64,000 bases of DNA from Flexivirga alba (lineage in GTDB: Bacteria; Actinomycetota; Actinomycetes; Actinomycetales; Dermatophilaceae): the NCBI RefSeq assembly GCF_042661025.1, contig NZ_JBHSWH010000001.1:3720001-3784000 (forward strand). The letters run 5' to 3'. This document shows positions 41,600 to 50,602 of the stretch, piece by piece. The notes under the pieces are model-generated. The model saw only the letters and a list, made by a program, of their open reading frames with translations, made no database searches and had not been told where the DNA came from. The position numbers were made by a program, and so were the translations under genes. Each line of letters opens with the position of its first letter. Within the stretch, counting starts at the first letter, position 1.

Positions 41600-43217
41600 G
41601 CGACGCAGGCCTCGCGGTGACAGCGGCCGGCGCCGCTGCCGATGCCGTCACAGCCCACGTTCCTTCGCTGGTCGCCGACGGTTTCGCCGGCAAGCTCTTT
41701 GCACAGGACGCGACCTTGTGGGGTCCGGACGCCGAGTCCGAGGCCAGCAAGCGGCTGTCCTGGGTCGGCCTGGGCTCGTCCTCGCGGCCGCTGGTCGCCG
41801 AAATCGAAGCGCTACGAGGAAACTCGCCGACAAGGGGCTCGATCATGTCGTCCTGTGCGGCATGGGTGGCTCCTCGCTCGCACCGGAGGTCATCTGCGAG
41901 TCCGACGGTGTGCCGCTGACGGTGCTGGACTCCTCGCAGCCGGACATGGTGCGCGCAGCCCTGTCGGACCGCCTCGAACAGACGGTTGTCGTCGTGTCGT
42001 CGAAGTCCGGCTCCACGGTGGAGACCGACTCGCAGCGCCGCGTCTACGAGAAGGCGTTCCAGGACGCCGGGATCGACCCGACGGAGCGGATCGTCGTGGT
42101 CACCGACCCCGGTAGCCCGCTCGACAAGGAAGCCCGCGAAGCCGGCTACACCGTGTTCAACGCCGACCCCGACGTCGGTGGCCGCTACTCGGCGCTGACC
42201 GCCTTCGGGCTCGTCCCCAGCGGTCTGGCCGGCGCCGACATCGGTCGGCTGCTCGACGAGGCCGAGGCCGTCACGGACGCACTGGCAGCGGACGACGACG
42301 CCAACCCAGCGCTCCGCCTGGGTGCCGCACTCGGTGGCACCAGCCCGCTGCGCGACAAGGTCGTGCTGATCGACGCCGGCACCAAGGCCGTCGGCTTCGG
42401 CGACTGGGCCGAGCAGCTGATCGCCGAGAGCACCGGCAAGAACGGCAAGGGGCTGCTGCCCGTCGTTGTCGGCGACTCCCCCACTGGTGACCAACTGTCC
42501 GATGAGCTCTTCGTGCGACTGGTCGACGTCGATGACGACTCACAGCCGTCCGGCGACGCAGTCGTCAACGTCGGTGGTTCGCTCGGCGGCGCCATGCTGC
42601 TGTGGGAAGCCGCGGTCGCCGTTGCGGGCCGGCTGATCGGGATCAACCCGTTCGACCAGCCCGACGTCGAGAGTGCCAAGGCGGCCGCTCGCGACCTGCT
42701 CGGTGCGGGCACCGGTTCGGTCGCGCCTGCGGCATACACCGACGGCTCGGTCGAGGTCCGCAGCGCAGGCCCTGACTTCCTGGGTGACGCGACGACCGTC
42801 GCGGATGCTCTCCGGGCGCTGTTCGGTCAGTTGTCGGCCAGCGGTTACCTCGCGGTGATGGCGTACGTCGACCGGATCGCCGACCAGTCACTGGCCGACG
42901 TGCGAATCCCGTTGGCGCGCAAGCTGAATCGCCCGGTCACGTTCGGGTTCGGCCCGCGGTTCCTGCACTCCACCGGCCAGTACCACAAGGGTGGTCCGGC
43001 CGACGGAATCTACTTGCAGGTCACGACGGCTCCCACTGAGGACCTGTCGATCCCGGGACGCGAGTTCACCTTCGGCAACTTCATCGACTCGCAGTCCGGC
43101 GGCGACGCCAAGGTGCTCGCCGAGCACGGCCGCCCCGTCCTGCAGCTGCACCTGACCGACCACGAAGCCGGTCTCGCGCAGTTGCAGCACGCCATCGCGG
43201 AGGTCACTTCCTCGTGA
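41596..43217 (+). CDS. pgi: Glucose-6-phosphate isomerase (frame interrupted)
   Basis: Interconverts glucose-6-P and fructose-6-P. The GTG at 41596, overlapping the tal stop, begins a frame that runs to LVAEIEALRG, then shifts. The second frame continues KLADKGLDHVVLCGMGGSSLAPEV, VVVSSKSGSTVETDSQRR, GGRYSALTAFGLVP and GQYHKGGPADGIYLQV to the stop at 43217. One extra G at 41818-41819 (GG to GGG) joins them into about 540 residues, the normal size. The break is probably a sequence error in a central gene. Confidence 0.9.
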
Positions 43218-44757
43218 GCCCAGCGCGAATCGCGCGGGGGTCAACCCATTGCGGCAGGCCGACGACCGTCGGCTTCCCCAGATCGCCGGGCCGTGCGCCC
43301 TGGTGATGTTCGGCGTCACCGGCGATCTGGCCCGCAAGAAGTTGCTCCCCGCGATCTACGACCTGACCAACCGAGGGCTGCTGCCGCCGGGCTTCTCGCT
43401 CGTCGGCTTCGCCCGGCGGGACTGGGAGGACCAGGACTTCGCACGCATCGTCAAGGACGCCGTGCGTGCCGGGGCCCGGACGCCCTTCCGCGAGGAGGTA
43501 TGGCGCAACCTCGAGAACGGCCTGCGTTTCGTGCACGGCAGTTTCGACGACGACGCGGCATTCGACGAACTCGCCGAGACGCTGCGGCAGCTCGACGAAG
43601 AGCGCGGCACCGACGGGAACACCGGCTTCTACCTGTCGATCCCGCCCGGCGCGTTCGAGACGGTCTGCTCCCAGCTCGATCGCTCGGGTCTGGCCCGGCC
43701 GAAGAACGGCTCGTGGAGCCGGGTGGTCATCGAGAAGCCGTTCGGCCACGACCTGGCCAGCGCACGAGAGCTCAATGCGACCCTGGAGCGGGTCTTCCCA
43801 GCCGACGCGATCTTCCGGATCGATCACTATCTCGGCAAGGAGACCGTCCAGAACCTGCTGGCGTTGCGTTTCGCGAACCAGCTCTTCGAGCCGGTCTGGA
43901 ATTCGCACTACGTCGATCACGTGCAGATCTCGATGGCCGAGGACATCGGCATCGCGGGCCGTGCGGGCTATTACGACGGTATCGGCGCCGCACGCGACGT
44001 CATACAGAATCACTTGCTGCAGTTGCTCGCGCTCACCGCGATGGAGCAACCGAACTCCTTCGGTGCCGATCAGTTGCGCGCCGAGAAGGAGAAGGTGCTG
44101 GCCGCGGTCCGGCTGCCCGACGATCTCGCCACCGCCACCGCGCGTGGTCAGTACACCGCCGGCTGGCAGGGCAGCGAGAAGGTCATCGGCTACCTCACCG
44201 AGGACGGCATCGACCCGAAGTCGACGACCGAGACGTATGCCGCCGTGAAGCTCGACGTGCACACCCGGCGCTGGGCCGGTGTTCCGTTCTATCTGCGCAC
44301 CGGCAAGCGACTCGGCAAGCGGGTCACCGAGATCGCGGTGATCTTCAAACGTGCGCCGCACCTGCCGTTCGCCGACACGGCGACCGAGGAGCTGGGGCAG
44401 AACGCCATCGTCATACGAGTGCAGCCGGACGAAGGCACCACGATCCGCTTCGGATCGAAGGTGCCGGGTGCGGGCTCGATGGAAGTCCGTGACGTGACAA
44501 TGGATTTCGGCTACGGCAGCGCCTTCACTGAGTCCAGTCCCGAGGCCTACGAGCGGCTGATCCTGGATGTCCTGCTGGGCGAGCCGCCGCTCTTCCCGCG
44601 ACACGAAGAGGTCGAGCTGTCGTGGCAGATCCTGGACCCGGTCGAGCGCTTCTGGGCCCGCAAGGGGCGACCGGAGGGCTACGAAGCGGGCACCTGGGGA
44701 CCGCACAGCGCGGACGAGTTGCTCGCCCGCGACGGACGTGAGTGGAGGCTGCCGTGA
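43214..44757 (+). CDS. zwf: Glucose-6-phosphate dehydrogenase
   Basis: Oxidises glucose-6-P to 6-phosphogluconolactone with NADP. Seen: ALVMFGVTGDLARKKLLPAIYDL (cofactor GxxGDL motif), VVIEKPFGHDLASA, active-site RIDHYLGKETVQNLLALRFAN, RTGKRLGKRVTEIAVIFK and RVQPDEGTTIRFGSKVPG. The frame itself begins at TTG 43249. However, a GTG at 43214 overlapping the pgi stop gives the normal N-terminus (VSPARIARG-VNPLRQADDRR) if one G is added to the five-G run at 43236-43240. That makes 514 residues, the usual length. Confidence 0.93.
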
Positions 44758-45698
44758 TCGCCGACCTGCCGGGTACGACGACAAAAGATGTCAGCAAGCA
44801 GCTGGTCCGCTTGCGCGACGAGACCGGCACCATGACGCTCGGCCGGGTGATGACGCTGATCATCGTGGTCGACGAGGCCGATGCCGATGACGCTCTCGAA
44901 TGCGCGATCCACGCCAGTCGCCAGCACCCCAGCCGGATCATCGCGCTGGTCACCGGCAGCGCACGAGGTGCCAGTCGCCTCGACGCGCAGGTCCGACTCG
45001 GCAACGACGCCGGCGGCAGCGAGATCATCGTGTTGCGCCTGTTCGGCGAGCTGACCAAACACGGAGCGAGCGTCGTGACGCCGCTACTCGCGGCGGACAC
45101 TCCCGTGGTCGCCTGGTGGCCCAATGTCGCCCAGGACGTCGCCTCCTCACCCATAGGCCGACTCGCAAGCCGGCGGATCACCGACGCGTCGCTGACCAAA
45201 AGTCCGCGAAAAGCGTTGCAGCGCAGGCGCGACGACTACGCCGGTGGCGACACCGACATGGCGTGGTCGCGCACCACCCGGTGGCGTGGCCTGCTGGCGA
45301 CAGCGCTCGACCTGCCGCCATACGAGCCGGTGACCGAAGTCACTGTCACCGGAGCTTCGGACTCGGCCAGCACGGACCTGTTGGCCGGTTGGCTCGCGGT
45401 GCGACTCAAGTGTCCGGTGCGCCGGGCGCAGTCCAAGCCCGGCACCGGGTTGGTCAATGTGCGCATGGAGCGCAAGTCCGGGTCCATCGAGCTGGTTCGG
45501 CCGGATCGCCGGACGGGCACTCTCACCCAACCCGGCCAGCCGGAGCGACAGCTCGACCTGACGCGTCCGGGCACGGCCGAGTCGCTCGCCGAGGAACTCA
45601 ACCGGCTCGGCGAGGACGTGGTCTACAAGGAGGCACTGGTCAAGGGGCTCCCGCGAGTCACCGACGTTCCCGCTCGCCGCAAGAAGGTGACGTCATGA
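44754..45698 (+). CDS. opcA: Glucose-6-phosphate dehydrogenase assembly protein OpcA
   Basis: 314-residue actinobacterial/cyanobacterial protein needed for full G6PDH activity. GTG 44754 overlaps the zwf stop. Seen: VRLRDETGTMTLGRVMTLIIVVD, HPSRIIALVTG, GSEIIVLRLFGELTKHGASVVTPLLAADTPVVAWWP (family hallmark) and EELNRLGEDVVYKEALVKGL. It is immediately after zwf, as usual, and overlaps pgl (ATGA). Confidence 0.95.
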   Translation: MIADLPGTTTKDVSKQLVRLRDETGTMTLGRVMTLIIVVDEADADDALECAIHASRQHPSRIIALVTGSARGASRLDAQVRLGNDAGGSEIIVLRLFGELTKHGASVVTPLLAADTPVVAWWPNVAQDVASSPIGRLASRRITDASLTKSPRKALQRRRDDYAGGDTDMAWSRTTRWRGLLATALDLPPYEPVTEVTVTGASDSASTDLLAGWLAVRLKCPVRRAQSKPGTGLVNVRMERKSGSIELVRPDRRTGTLTQPGQPERQLDLTRPGTAESLAEELNRLGEDVVYKEALVKGLPRVTDVPARRKKVTS

Positions 45699-46432
45699 CC
45701 GTCGAGAAGCGCAACACGAAGGATGAGTTGGGCAAGGCGATCTCCGACCGCCTCGTCGCTGAAATCGTTGCAGCACAAAGCGATCGGGGTGTCGCGCACG
45801 TCGTGCTCACCGGCGGCTCCATGGGCGGCCTGTCGTTGCAGTCATTGCCCGACGCGACCGGGGTCGACTGGTCGAGCGTGCACTTCTGGTGGGGCGACGA
45901 ACGCTTCGTGCCGGCGGGTTCGCCGGACCGCAACGACATGGAGGCCGACCAGTCGGCGCTGAGCGCGTTGCCGGTGCCAGCTGAGAACATCCACCGGGTC
46001 GCCGGTCCGGACGAGGTCGCCGATGCGGAGGCAGCTGCCGCGGCATACTCGGCGGCCATCCGCGCACCGAAGCCGGGCGACGGGGTGTTCGACGTCGTGA
46101 TGCTGGGCATGGGTCCGGACGGTCACGTCGCATCGCTCTTCCCGCACCACCCCGCTCAGCGCACCGAGAACGCCATCGCGATCCCCGTCCACGACTCCCC
46201 CAAGCCCCCGCCGGACCGGGTGTCGCTGACGTTCGAGTGCCTCAACCGCAGCCGCCAGGTCTGGCTGCTCGTGGCCGGCGCGGAGAAGGCCGACTCTGTC
46301 GCGGCCGCGCATGCGCCCGACGCGGACCGCTGGGACGTCCCCGCTGCGGGGGTCCACGGTCAGCACGACACGATCTGGTGGCTCGACGATGCTGCCGCCG
46401 CGAAGCTCCCGGACGGCGCTCCGGATCACTGA
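45695..46432 (+). CDS. pgl: 6-Phosphogluconolactonase
   Basis: 245 residues; hydrolyses 6-phosphogluconolactone, the zwf product. ATG 45695 overlaps the opcA stop. Seen: HVVLTGGSMGG, HFWWGDERFVPAGSPDRND, DVVMLGMGPDGHVASLFPHHPA (substrate-binding block) and RVSLTFECLNRSRQVWLLVAGAEKA. It closes the tkt-tal-pgi-zwf-opcA-pgl operon; no gnd gene is present in the window. Confidence 0.95.
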   Translation: MTVEKRNTKDELGKAISDRLVAEIVAAQSDRGVAHVVLTGGSMGGLSLQSLPDATGVDWSSVHFWWGDERFVPAGSPDRNDMEADQSALSALPVPAENIHRVAGPDEVADAEAAAAAYSAAIRAPKPGDGVFDVVMLGMGPDGHVASLFPHHPAQRTENAIAIPVHDSPKPPPDRVSLTFECLNRSRQVWLLVAGAEKADSVAAAHAPDADRWDVPAAGVHGQHDTIWWLDDAAAAKLPDGAPDH

Positions 46433-46465
46433 CACGGCACCCCAGCGAGTGCCACGATGAGTGGC

Positions 46466-46711
46466 ATGGATGACCAGTCGATCCGAGAGCACATCACTGA
46501 ACTGATCGCGACCGAGCATGAGCTGCGCACCAGGCTCGGCAAGGGCGAGATCACAGCGCCCGAGGAGCACGCGCAACTGCGCAAGGCAGAGGTGCAGCTC
46601 GACCAGCTCTGGGACCTCTTACGACAGCGCCAGGCGCGCCAGGAGTTCGACCAGAACCCGAGCGACGCGACCGAGCGACCCGTCGATGTCGTCGAGAACT
46701 ACCGCGAGTGA
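46466..46711 (+). CDS. DUF2630 family protein
   Basis: 81-residue, highly charged helical protein: MDDQSIREHITELIATEHELRTRLGKGE, EHAQLRKAEVQLDQLWDLLRQRQARQEF. The family is uncharacterised and common in actinobacteria; a coiled coil is likely. ATG 46466 gives the usual family start; an ATG at 46457 adds three residues. It is 33 bp after pgl and converges on the RDD gene (13-bp gap). Confidence 0.8.
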   Translation: MDDQSIREHITELIATEHELRTRLGKGEITAPEEHAQLRKAEVQLDQLWDLLRQRQARQEFDQNPSDATERPVDVVENYRE

Positions 46712-46724
46712 AACAACCGGTCGC

Positions 46725-47444
46725 TCAGTGCTTCTGCCCCGGCGGCGGGCCCTGTATGACGACGGTGTTCATCACCTTGTCCGAGAACGTCTGCCGCTTG
46801 GCGTCCCACAACGGCCACAGGTAGCCGATGTAACACGCGATCCCGTCCAGCATGTGCGCCAGGTCGCGAACGAACGCCATACCGGCCCCGATCGGCTGAC
46901 CGGTCGACTCGCTGATCAACGAGATGCCCAGCGCCTTCTTGCCGATCGATTGGCCCTTGCCGCCCTTGATCCAGCGGTTCCAGATCTGTAGGCCGAGCAC
47001 CACCAGGAAGCCGAGCAGTATCAGGACGAATGACGCCGGCGACGGCGAGCCGGTTGTCGTCGTGTGACAGTAGCCGGCGGTGTCGCACTCGTTGGTCGTG
47101 TTCAGGGAAGAGAAGAGCATCACGTAGCCGGGAATCACCAGCAGGTATCCCGGCAACATCACGAGACCGTCGATCAGGTAGGCACCGACCCGCTGTCCCC
47201 AGTTCGCGAGCGGCGGCATCGCACCGAACTGCTGCGGCTGTCCGGTGTACGGCTGGCCATAGCCCTGCGCAGCGCCGTACTGCGGCTGCTGCCCGTAGCC
47301 CTGCGGAGCGCCGTACTGCGGCTGCTGGCCATAGCCCTGCGGAGCGCCATACTGCGGCGGTTGCCCGCCATATTGCGGCTGCTGGCCGTAGCCCGGTGGC
47401 TGTTGACCGTCCTGCGGTGTCGAATATGGGTCGTTGTTGCTCAT
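46725..47444 (-). CDS. RDD-family membrane protein with Gln/Tyr/Gly-rich N-terminus
   Basis: 239 residues. The first ~75 are repeats rich in Gly, Gln, Pro and Tyr (YGQQPQYGAPQG units), intrinsically disordered. Then come three to four helices: NWGQRVGAYLIDGLVMLPGYLLVIPGYVML with the RDD motif Arg-Asp, FVLILLGFLVVLGLQIWNRWI, GQSIGKKALGISL and FVRDLAHMLDGIACYIGYLWPLWD. RDD proteins are poorly understood; some are ion transporters. Such N-terminal repeats are frequent in actinobacterial RDD proteins. Confidence 0.86.
   Translation of the reverse strand: MSNNDPYSTPQDGQQPPGYGQQPQYGGQPPQYGAPQGYGQQPQYGAPQGYGQQPQYGAAQGYGQPYTGQPQQFGAMPPLANWGQRVGAYLIDGLVMLPGYLLVIPGYVMLFSSLNTTNECDTAGYCHTTTTGSPSPASFVLILLGFLVVLGLQIWNRWIKGGKGQSIGKKALGISLISESTGQPIGAGMAFVRDLAHMLDGIACYIGYLWPLWDAKRQTFSDKVMNTVVIQGPPPGQKH
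47277..47348 (-). repeat. 36-bp tandem repeats inside the RDD gene
   Basis: Two nearly identical 36-bp units (47277-47312 and 47313-47348), with partial units on both sides, encode the 12-residue YGQQPQYGAPQG repeats. Likely unstable in copy number. Confidence 0.8.
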
Positions 47445-47612
47445 GGGTGTCCCCTCAGAATGTTCCGGATGCTCGCGCAGACTCTAGTGATCGACGCGCG
47501 CTCGAGCTACGCGGTTCCAAACATCAGCGATGAGCTCCCGCACCGGTCCTTCGTGTACGGCGAGATAGACGGCGTCCCAGAGACCGGCCGCCACCCGCCA
47601 CTGAGAATCTAA

Positions 47613-47684
47613 TTCAACCGAATGGTTGACAACCGTTTGGCGCCGACCTACGCTTCTGCTATTCAATCAATTGGTTGATAACCG
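47613..47684 (+). promoter_or_regulatory. Two operator-like repeats upstream of the ArsR-type regulator
   Basis: Near-identical 23-bp sequences at 47613-47635 and 47662-47684 (start-to-start 49 bp) each contain an inverted repeat: TCAACC-GAAT-GGTTGA and TCAATC-AATT-GGTTGA. The second ends at the RBS (GGAAAGG). A T/A-richer promoter stretch lies between. This arrangement fits autoregulation by the ArsR protein encoded 14 bp further on. Confidence 0.75.
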
Positions 47685-47698
47685 GAAAGGTCGAGCCG

Positions 47699-48049
47699 AT
47701 GGATCAGCTCTCCCAGGTGTTCTCGGCACTCGCCGACCCGACGCGGCGCGACATCGTCGCTCGGCTGACCGAGGCGGATGCCACGGTCAGCGAGCTTGCC
47801 GAGCCGTACGACGTGAGCCTCCAGGCCGTGTCCAAGCACCTGAAGGTGCTCGAGGGCGCCGGCCTGGTCTCGCGCAGTAAAGAGGCGCAACGACGTCCGG
47901 TCCATCTGGAAGCAGAGGTATTCGACCTGATGAACAAGTGGATCGAGCGCTACCAGCGCCAGGCCGAGCAGCGTTACCAGCGGTTGGACGCACTGCTCGA
48001 CGAACTGAACGACCGCAGCACTCCCGAACAGAAGGGCAACGCATCATGA
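47699..48049 (+). CDS. ArsR-family transcriptional regulator
   Basis: 116-residue winged-helix repressor. ATG 47699 (MDQLSQVFSALADPTRRDIVARL) with RBS GGAAAGG. Seen: the HTH segment VSELAEPYDVSLQAVSKHLKVLEGAGLVSRS and a basic wing. No metal-site CxC motif is visible, so it is the non-metal type that typically controls a neighbouring SRPBCC gene. Its stop overlaps that gene (ATGA). Two operator-like repeats lie upstream. Confidence 0.92.
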   Translation: MDQLSQVFSALADPTRRDIVARLTEADATVSELAEPYDVSLQAVSKHLKVLEGAGLVSRSKEAQRRPVHLEAEVFDLMNKWIERYQRQAEQRYQRLDALLDELNDRSTPEQKGNAS

Positions 48050-48534
48050 GCACCACCGACATCCGCGAGGCTGTGATCGAGGCGGACGAGAAGCTCCCGA
48101 TCATTCGAATCACCCGCGATTTCAACGCAACTCCGGCGCAACTGATCAAGGCGCACACCGACCCCGACCTCTACGCACGCTGGGTCGGCCCGGACGACAT
48201 CAGCACTGAGATCGACTACTGGGATGCCCGCACCGGCGGCAGCTGGCGCTTCCTGAACAAGCGGGGTGGCGAGAGCTACGCCTTCCACGGCAGCTTCCAC
48301 GAGGTCGGCGACAGTCGCATCGTGCAGACATTCACCTGGGAAGGTATGCCGGAAGGCGTCTCGCTGGACACGTTGACCTTCGAGGACCTCGGCGATGGCC
48401 GCACCCGACTGCACGCCCAGTCGCTCGTCGAGTCGTTCGAGGCCCGCGACGGTTGGCTGGCCAGCGGCATGGAGGTGGGCGTCAACGACGGCTACGCCAA
48501 GCTGGATGGCCTTCTCTCGGACGGGGCTCTGTGA
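48046..48534 (+). CDS. SRPBCC/AHSA1-type protein
   Basis: 162-residue START-like ligand-binding protein. Seen: IIRITRDFNATPAQLIKAHTDPDLYARWVGP (family opening), DYWDARTGGSWRF, HGSFHEVGDSRIVQTFTWEGMP and LHAQSLVESFEARDGWLASGMEVG. Typically co-transcribed with an ArsR regulator and a VOC protein, as here. The ligand is unknown. Confidence 0.9.
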   Translation: MSTTDIREAVIEADEKLPIIRITRDFNATPAQLIKAHTDPDLYARWVGPDDISTEIDYWDARTGGSWRFLNKRGGESYAFHGSFHEVGDSRIVQTFTWEGMPEGVSLDTLTFEDLGDGRTRLHAQSLVESFEARDGWLASGMEVGVNDGYAKLDGLLSDGAL

Positions 48535-49016
48535 TGGCCACCGTGCAGTCCACCATCAAGCCCTGCTTGTGGTTCCACGACAACGCGGAGGAGGCGATGA
48601 ACTTCTACGTCGGCCTGTTCCCGGATTCGCACGTCGACGGCATCGACCGCTACCCCGACGAGTCGCTGGACGAGCACTACAAGGGTATGGCGGGAAAGGT
48701 CATCAACGGCCGATTCACCCTGGCCGGAATGGAATTCGTCTGCCTCGACGGTGGCCCGGCGTTCACCTTCAACGAGGCAATCTCGTTCACGGTCGCCTGC
48801 GCGGACCAAGCGGAGATTGACCGCTACTGGCAGGCGCTGTCCGCGGTTCCCGAGTCGGAGCAGTGCGGTTGGTGCAAGGACAAGTACGGCGTGAGCTGGC
48901 AGATTCTGCCGGCGAACCTGGGCGAGTTGCTGACCGGCCCGGCCGCCATACAAGCGCTGATGGGCATGCAGAAGATCGTGATCGCCGACCTGCAGGCCGC
49001 GACCGACGCCTCCTGA
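48534..49016 (+). CDS. VOC-family (PhnB-like) protein
   Basis: 160 residues of the glyoxalase/bleomycin-resistance fold, PhnB-like branch, sometimes mislabelled a ubiquinone methyltransferase. Seen: STIKPCLWFHDNAEEAMNFYVGLFPDSHVDG, GKVINGRFTLAGMEFVCLDGGPAFTFNEAISFTV and SEQCGWCKDKYGVSWQILP. The start overlaps the previous stop (ATG 48534; a GTG at 48531 is equally possible). Third gene of the ArsR operon; ends 4 bp from the convergent rbpA. Confidence 0.9.
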   Translation: MATVQSTIKPCLWFHDNAEEAMNFYVGLFPDSHVDGIDRYPDESLDEHYKGMAGKVINGRFTLAGMEFVCLDGGPAFTFNEAISFTVACADQAEIDRYWQALSAVPESEQCGWCKDKYGVSWQILPANLGELLTGPAAIQALMGMQKIVIADLQAATDAS

Positions 49017-49020
49017 GGAA

Positions 49021-49371
49021 TTACTGGATCAGGCCCCGCTGGCGCAACGTGTCGAGCGCCTCGTCGAGGATGACCGCACCCTCTTCGTCGGAGCGACGCT
49101 CCTTCACGTAGGCGAGGTGCGTCTTGTAGGGCTCGGCGCGCGGTGCTGCAGGCGGGTTCGCCTCGTCCTGACCGGCCGGCAGGCCGCAGCGCGGGCAGTC
49201 CCAGGTCTCTGGCACCGCGAGGCCCGCCTCCTGCGCGAAGCTCGGGCGGGTCTCGTGGCCGTTGGAGCACCAGTAGGAGACGACTACTCGAGGAGCTGCA
49301 TCGCCACGTTCGGCCTCGCCCATCGGGCCGGCGCCGACACGACTACCTCGAATTGCATTGCCACCGGCCAC
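49021..49371 (-). CDS. rbpA: RNA polymerase-binding protein RbpA
   Basis: 116-residue actinobacterial transcription activator that binds RNA polymerase and the principal sigma factor. Seen: N-terminal AIRGSRVGAGPMGEAERG, the zinc-binding core SYWCSNGHETRPSFAQEA...WDCPRCG, and the sigma-interacting C-terminal helix PYKTHLAYVKERRSDEEGAVILDEALDTLR. Essential in mycobacteria. Confidence 0.96.
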   Translation of the reverse strand: MAGGNAIRGSRVGAGPMGEAERGDAAPRVVVSYWCSNGHETRPSFAQEAGLAVPETWDCPRCGLPAGQDEANPPAAPRAEPYKTHLAYVKERRSDEEGAVILDEALDTLRQRGLIQ

Positions 49372-49423
49372 GATTGCTCCTTGACGGCGTCGGGATTGGA
49401 ACGGGGAAAGGTGAGGGTGGGGG

Positions 49424-49666
49424 CTACTGGAAGCGCGCGACCAGGCCCAGGCCGACGATGGCTGCCAGCCAGATGATGCTGGCGATGATCGTCAATCGGT
49501 TGAGGTTGCGCTCCGCAATGGACGACCCACCGAGGCTGCTGCTGACACCGCCACCGAACATGTCGGAGAGGCCGCCGCCCTTGCCCTTGTGCATCAGAAT
49601 CAGCAGCACCAGGAACAGGCTGCTGACGATTACTACTGCCTGGAGCGCGATGCGCATGCCGTCCAC
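49424..49666 (-). CDS. secG: Preprotein translocase subunit SecG
   Basis: 80 residues, two helices (ALQAVVIVSSLFLVLLILMHKG and LNRLTIIASIIWLAAIVGLGLV) around the conserved loop KGGGLSDMFGGG. Part of SecYEG. Located between tpiA and rbpA, as in other actinobacteria. Confidence 0.95.
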   Translation of the reverse strand: MDGMRIALQAVVIVSSLFLVLLILMHKGKGGGLSDMFGGGVSSSLGGSSIAERNLNRLTIIASIIWLAAIVGLGLVARFQ

Positions 49667-49780
49667 GCTGGAGACTCACCTTCACGTCGAGAAACTTGAT
49701 CGGCGCTGACCGAGCACCTTGGACAACGTTACACGCCCGTGCGCCGGAAAGTTGCGCCGACAGTGCGTTACGGGCGGCAG

Positions 49781-50599
49781 TTAGAGCACCGCACCCTGGT
49801 GCGCCTTGAAGCGACAGATCGCGGCGAACTCCGCGGGATCCAGTGACGCACCGCCGACCAGCGCACCGTCGACATCTTCCCGCGCCATGATCGACGCGAC
49901 GTTGCCGGACTTCACCGAGCCGCCGTAGAGGAATCGGACTTGGTCTGCGACATCACCGGAGTAGAGGTCGGCGACCGTGTTGCGCAGCGCGGCGCACGCC
50001 TCCTGCGCGTCGTCGGGCGTCGCCACCTCACCGGTGCCGATCGCCCAGATCGGCTCGTAGGCCACGACAAGAGACGCAACGTCAGCGGCGGCGATGCCGT
50101 CGAGAGCAGCGGTCAACTGGGCGACGATGTGTGCGACCTGAGCGCCCTCCTTACGGACCTCGAGCGGCTCGCCGACGCACAGTATCGGTGTCAGCTCGTG
50201 CCGCAGCGCCGCCTTGACCTTCGCATTGACGATCTCGTCGGTCTCCTGATGGATCGTGCGACGCTCGCTGTGTCCGACGATGACGTAGGAGCAGCCGAGC
50301 TTGGCCAGGAACTCACCGGAGATGTCACCGGTGTAGGCACCCGAGTCATATGGCGACAGGTCCTGCGCGCCGAGCTGCAGCTTCAGCCGGTCGCCGTCGA
50401 TGAGCGTCTGCACCGACCGGATGTCGGTGAAGGGCGGGATCACGGCGACCTCGGTCTCGGCGTGGTCGTGCCGCTTGTCCTTCAGCGTCCAGTCCAGCTT
50501 CTGCACGACGACGGTCGCCCGCTGGTGGTCCAGGTTCATCTTCCAGTTGCCGGCGATCAGCGGAATACGTCCCGCCGGAGTGTCCTTCTTGTCAGCCAC
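49781..50599 (-). CDS. tpiA: Triosephosphate isomerase
   Basis: 272-residue TIM barrel interconverting glyceraldehyde-3-P and dihydroxyacetone-P. Seen: IAGNWKMN (Asn/Lys of the active site), YVIVGHSERR (catalytic His), VVAYEPIWAIGTGEVATPDDAQE (catalytic Glu and phosphate loop), FLYGGSVKSGN and DGALVGGASL. The N-terminal MADKKDTPAGR extension is short and non-conserved. Three bp after pgk. Confidence 0.97.
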   Translation of the reverse strand: MADKKDTPAGRIPLIAGNWKMNLDHQRATVVVQKLDWTLKDKRHDHAETEVAVIPPFTDIRSVQTLIDGDRLKLQLGAQDLSPYDSGAYTGDISGEFLAKLGCSYVIVGHSERRTIHQETDEIVNAKVKAALRHELTPILCVGEPLEVRKEGAQVAHIVAQLTAALDGIAAADVASLVVAYEPIWAIGTGEVATPDDAQEACAALRNTVADLYSGDVADQVRFLYGGSVKSGNVASIMAREDVDGALVGGASLDPAEFAAICRFKAHQGAVL

Positions 50600-50602
50600 C
50601 GC

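Noticed and set aside
43204..44784. 526-codon minus-strand frame opposite zwf
   Set aside because: Mirror of the zwf codons; zwf has complete active-site motifs on the plus strand.
47484..47666. 60-codon minus-strand frame between the RDD and ArsR genes
   Set aside because: It overlaps an ArsR operator-like site and shows no recognisable family.
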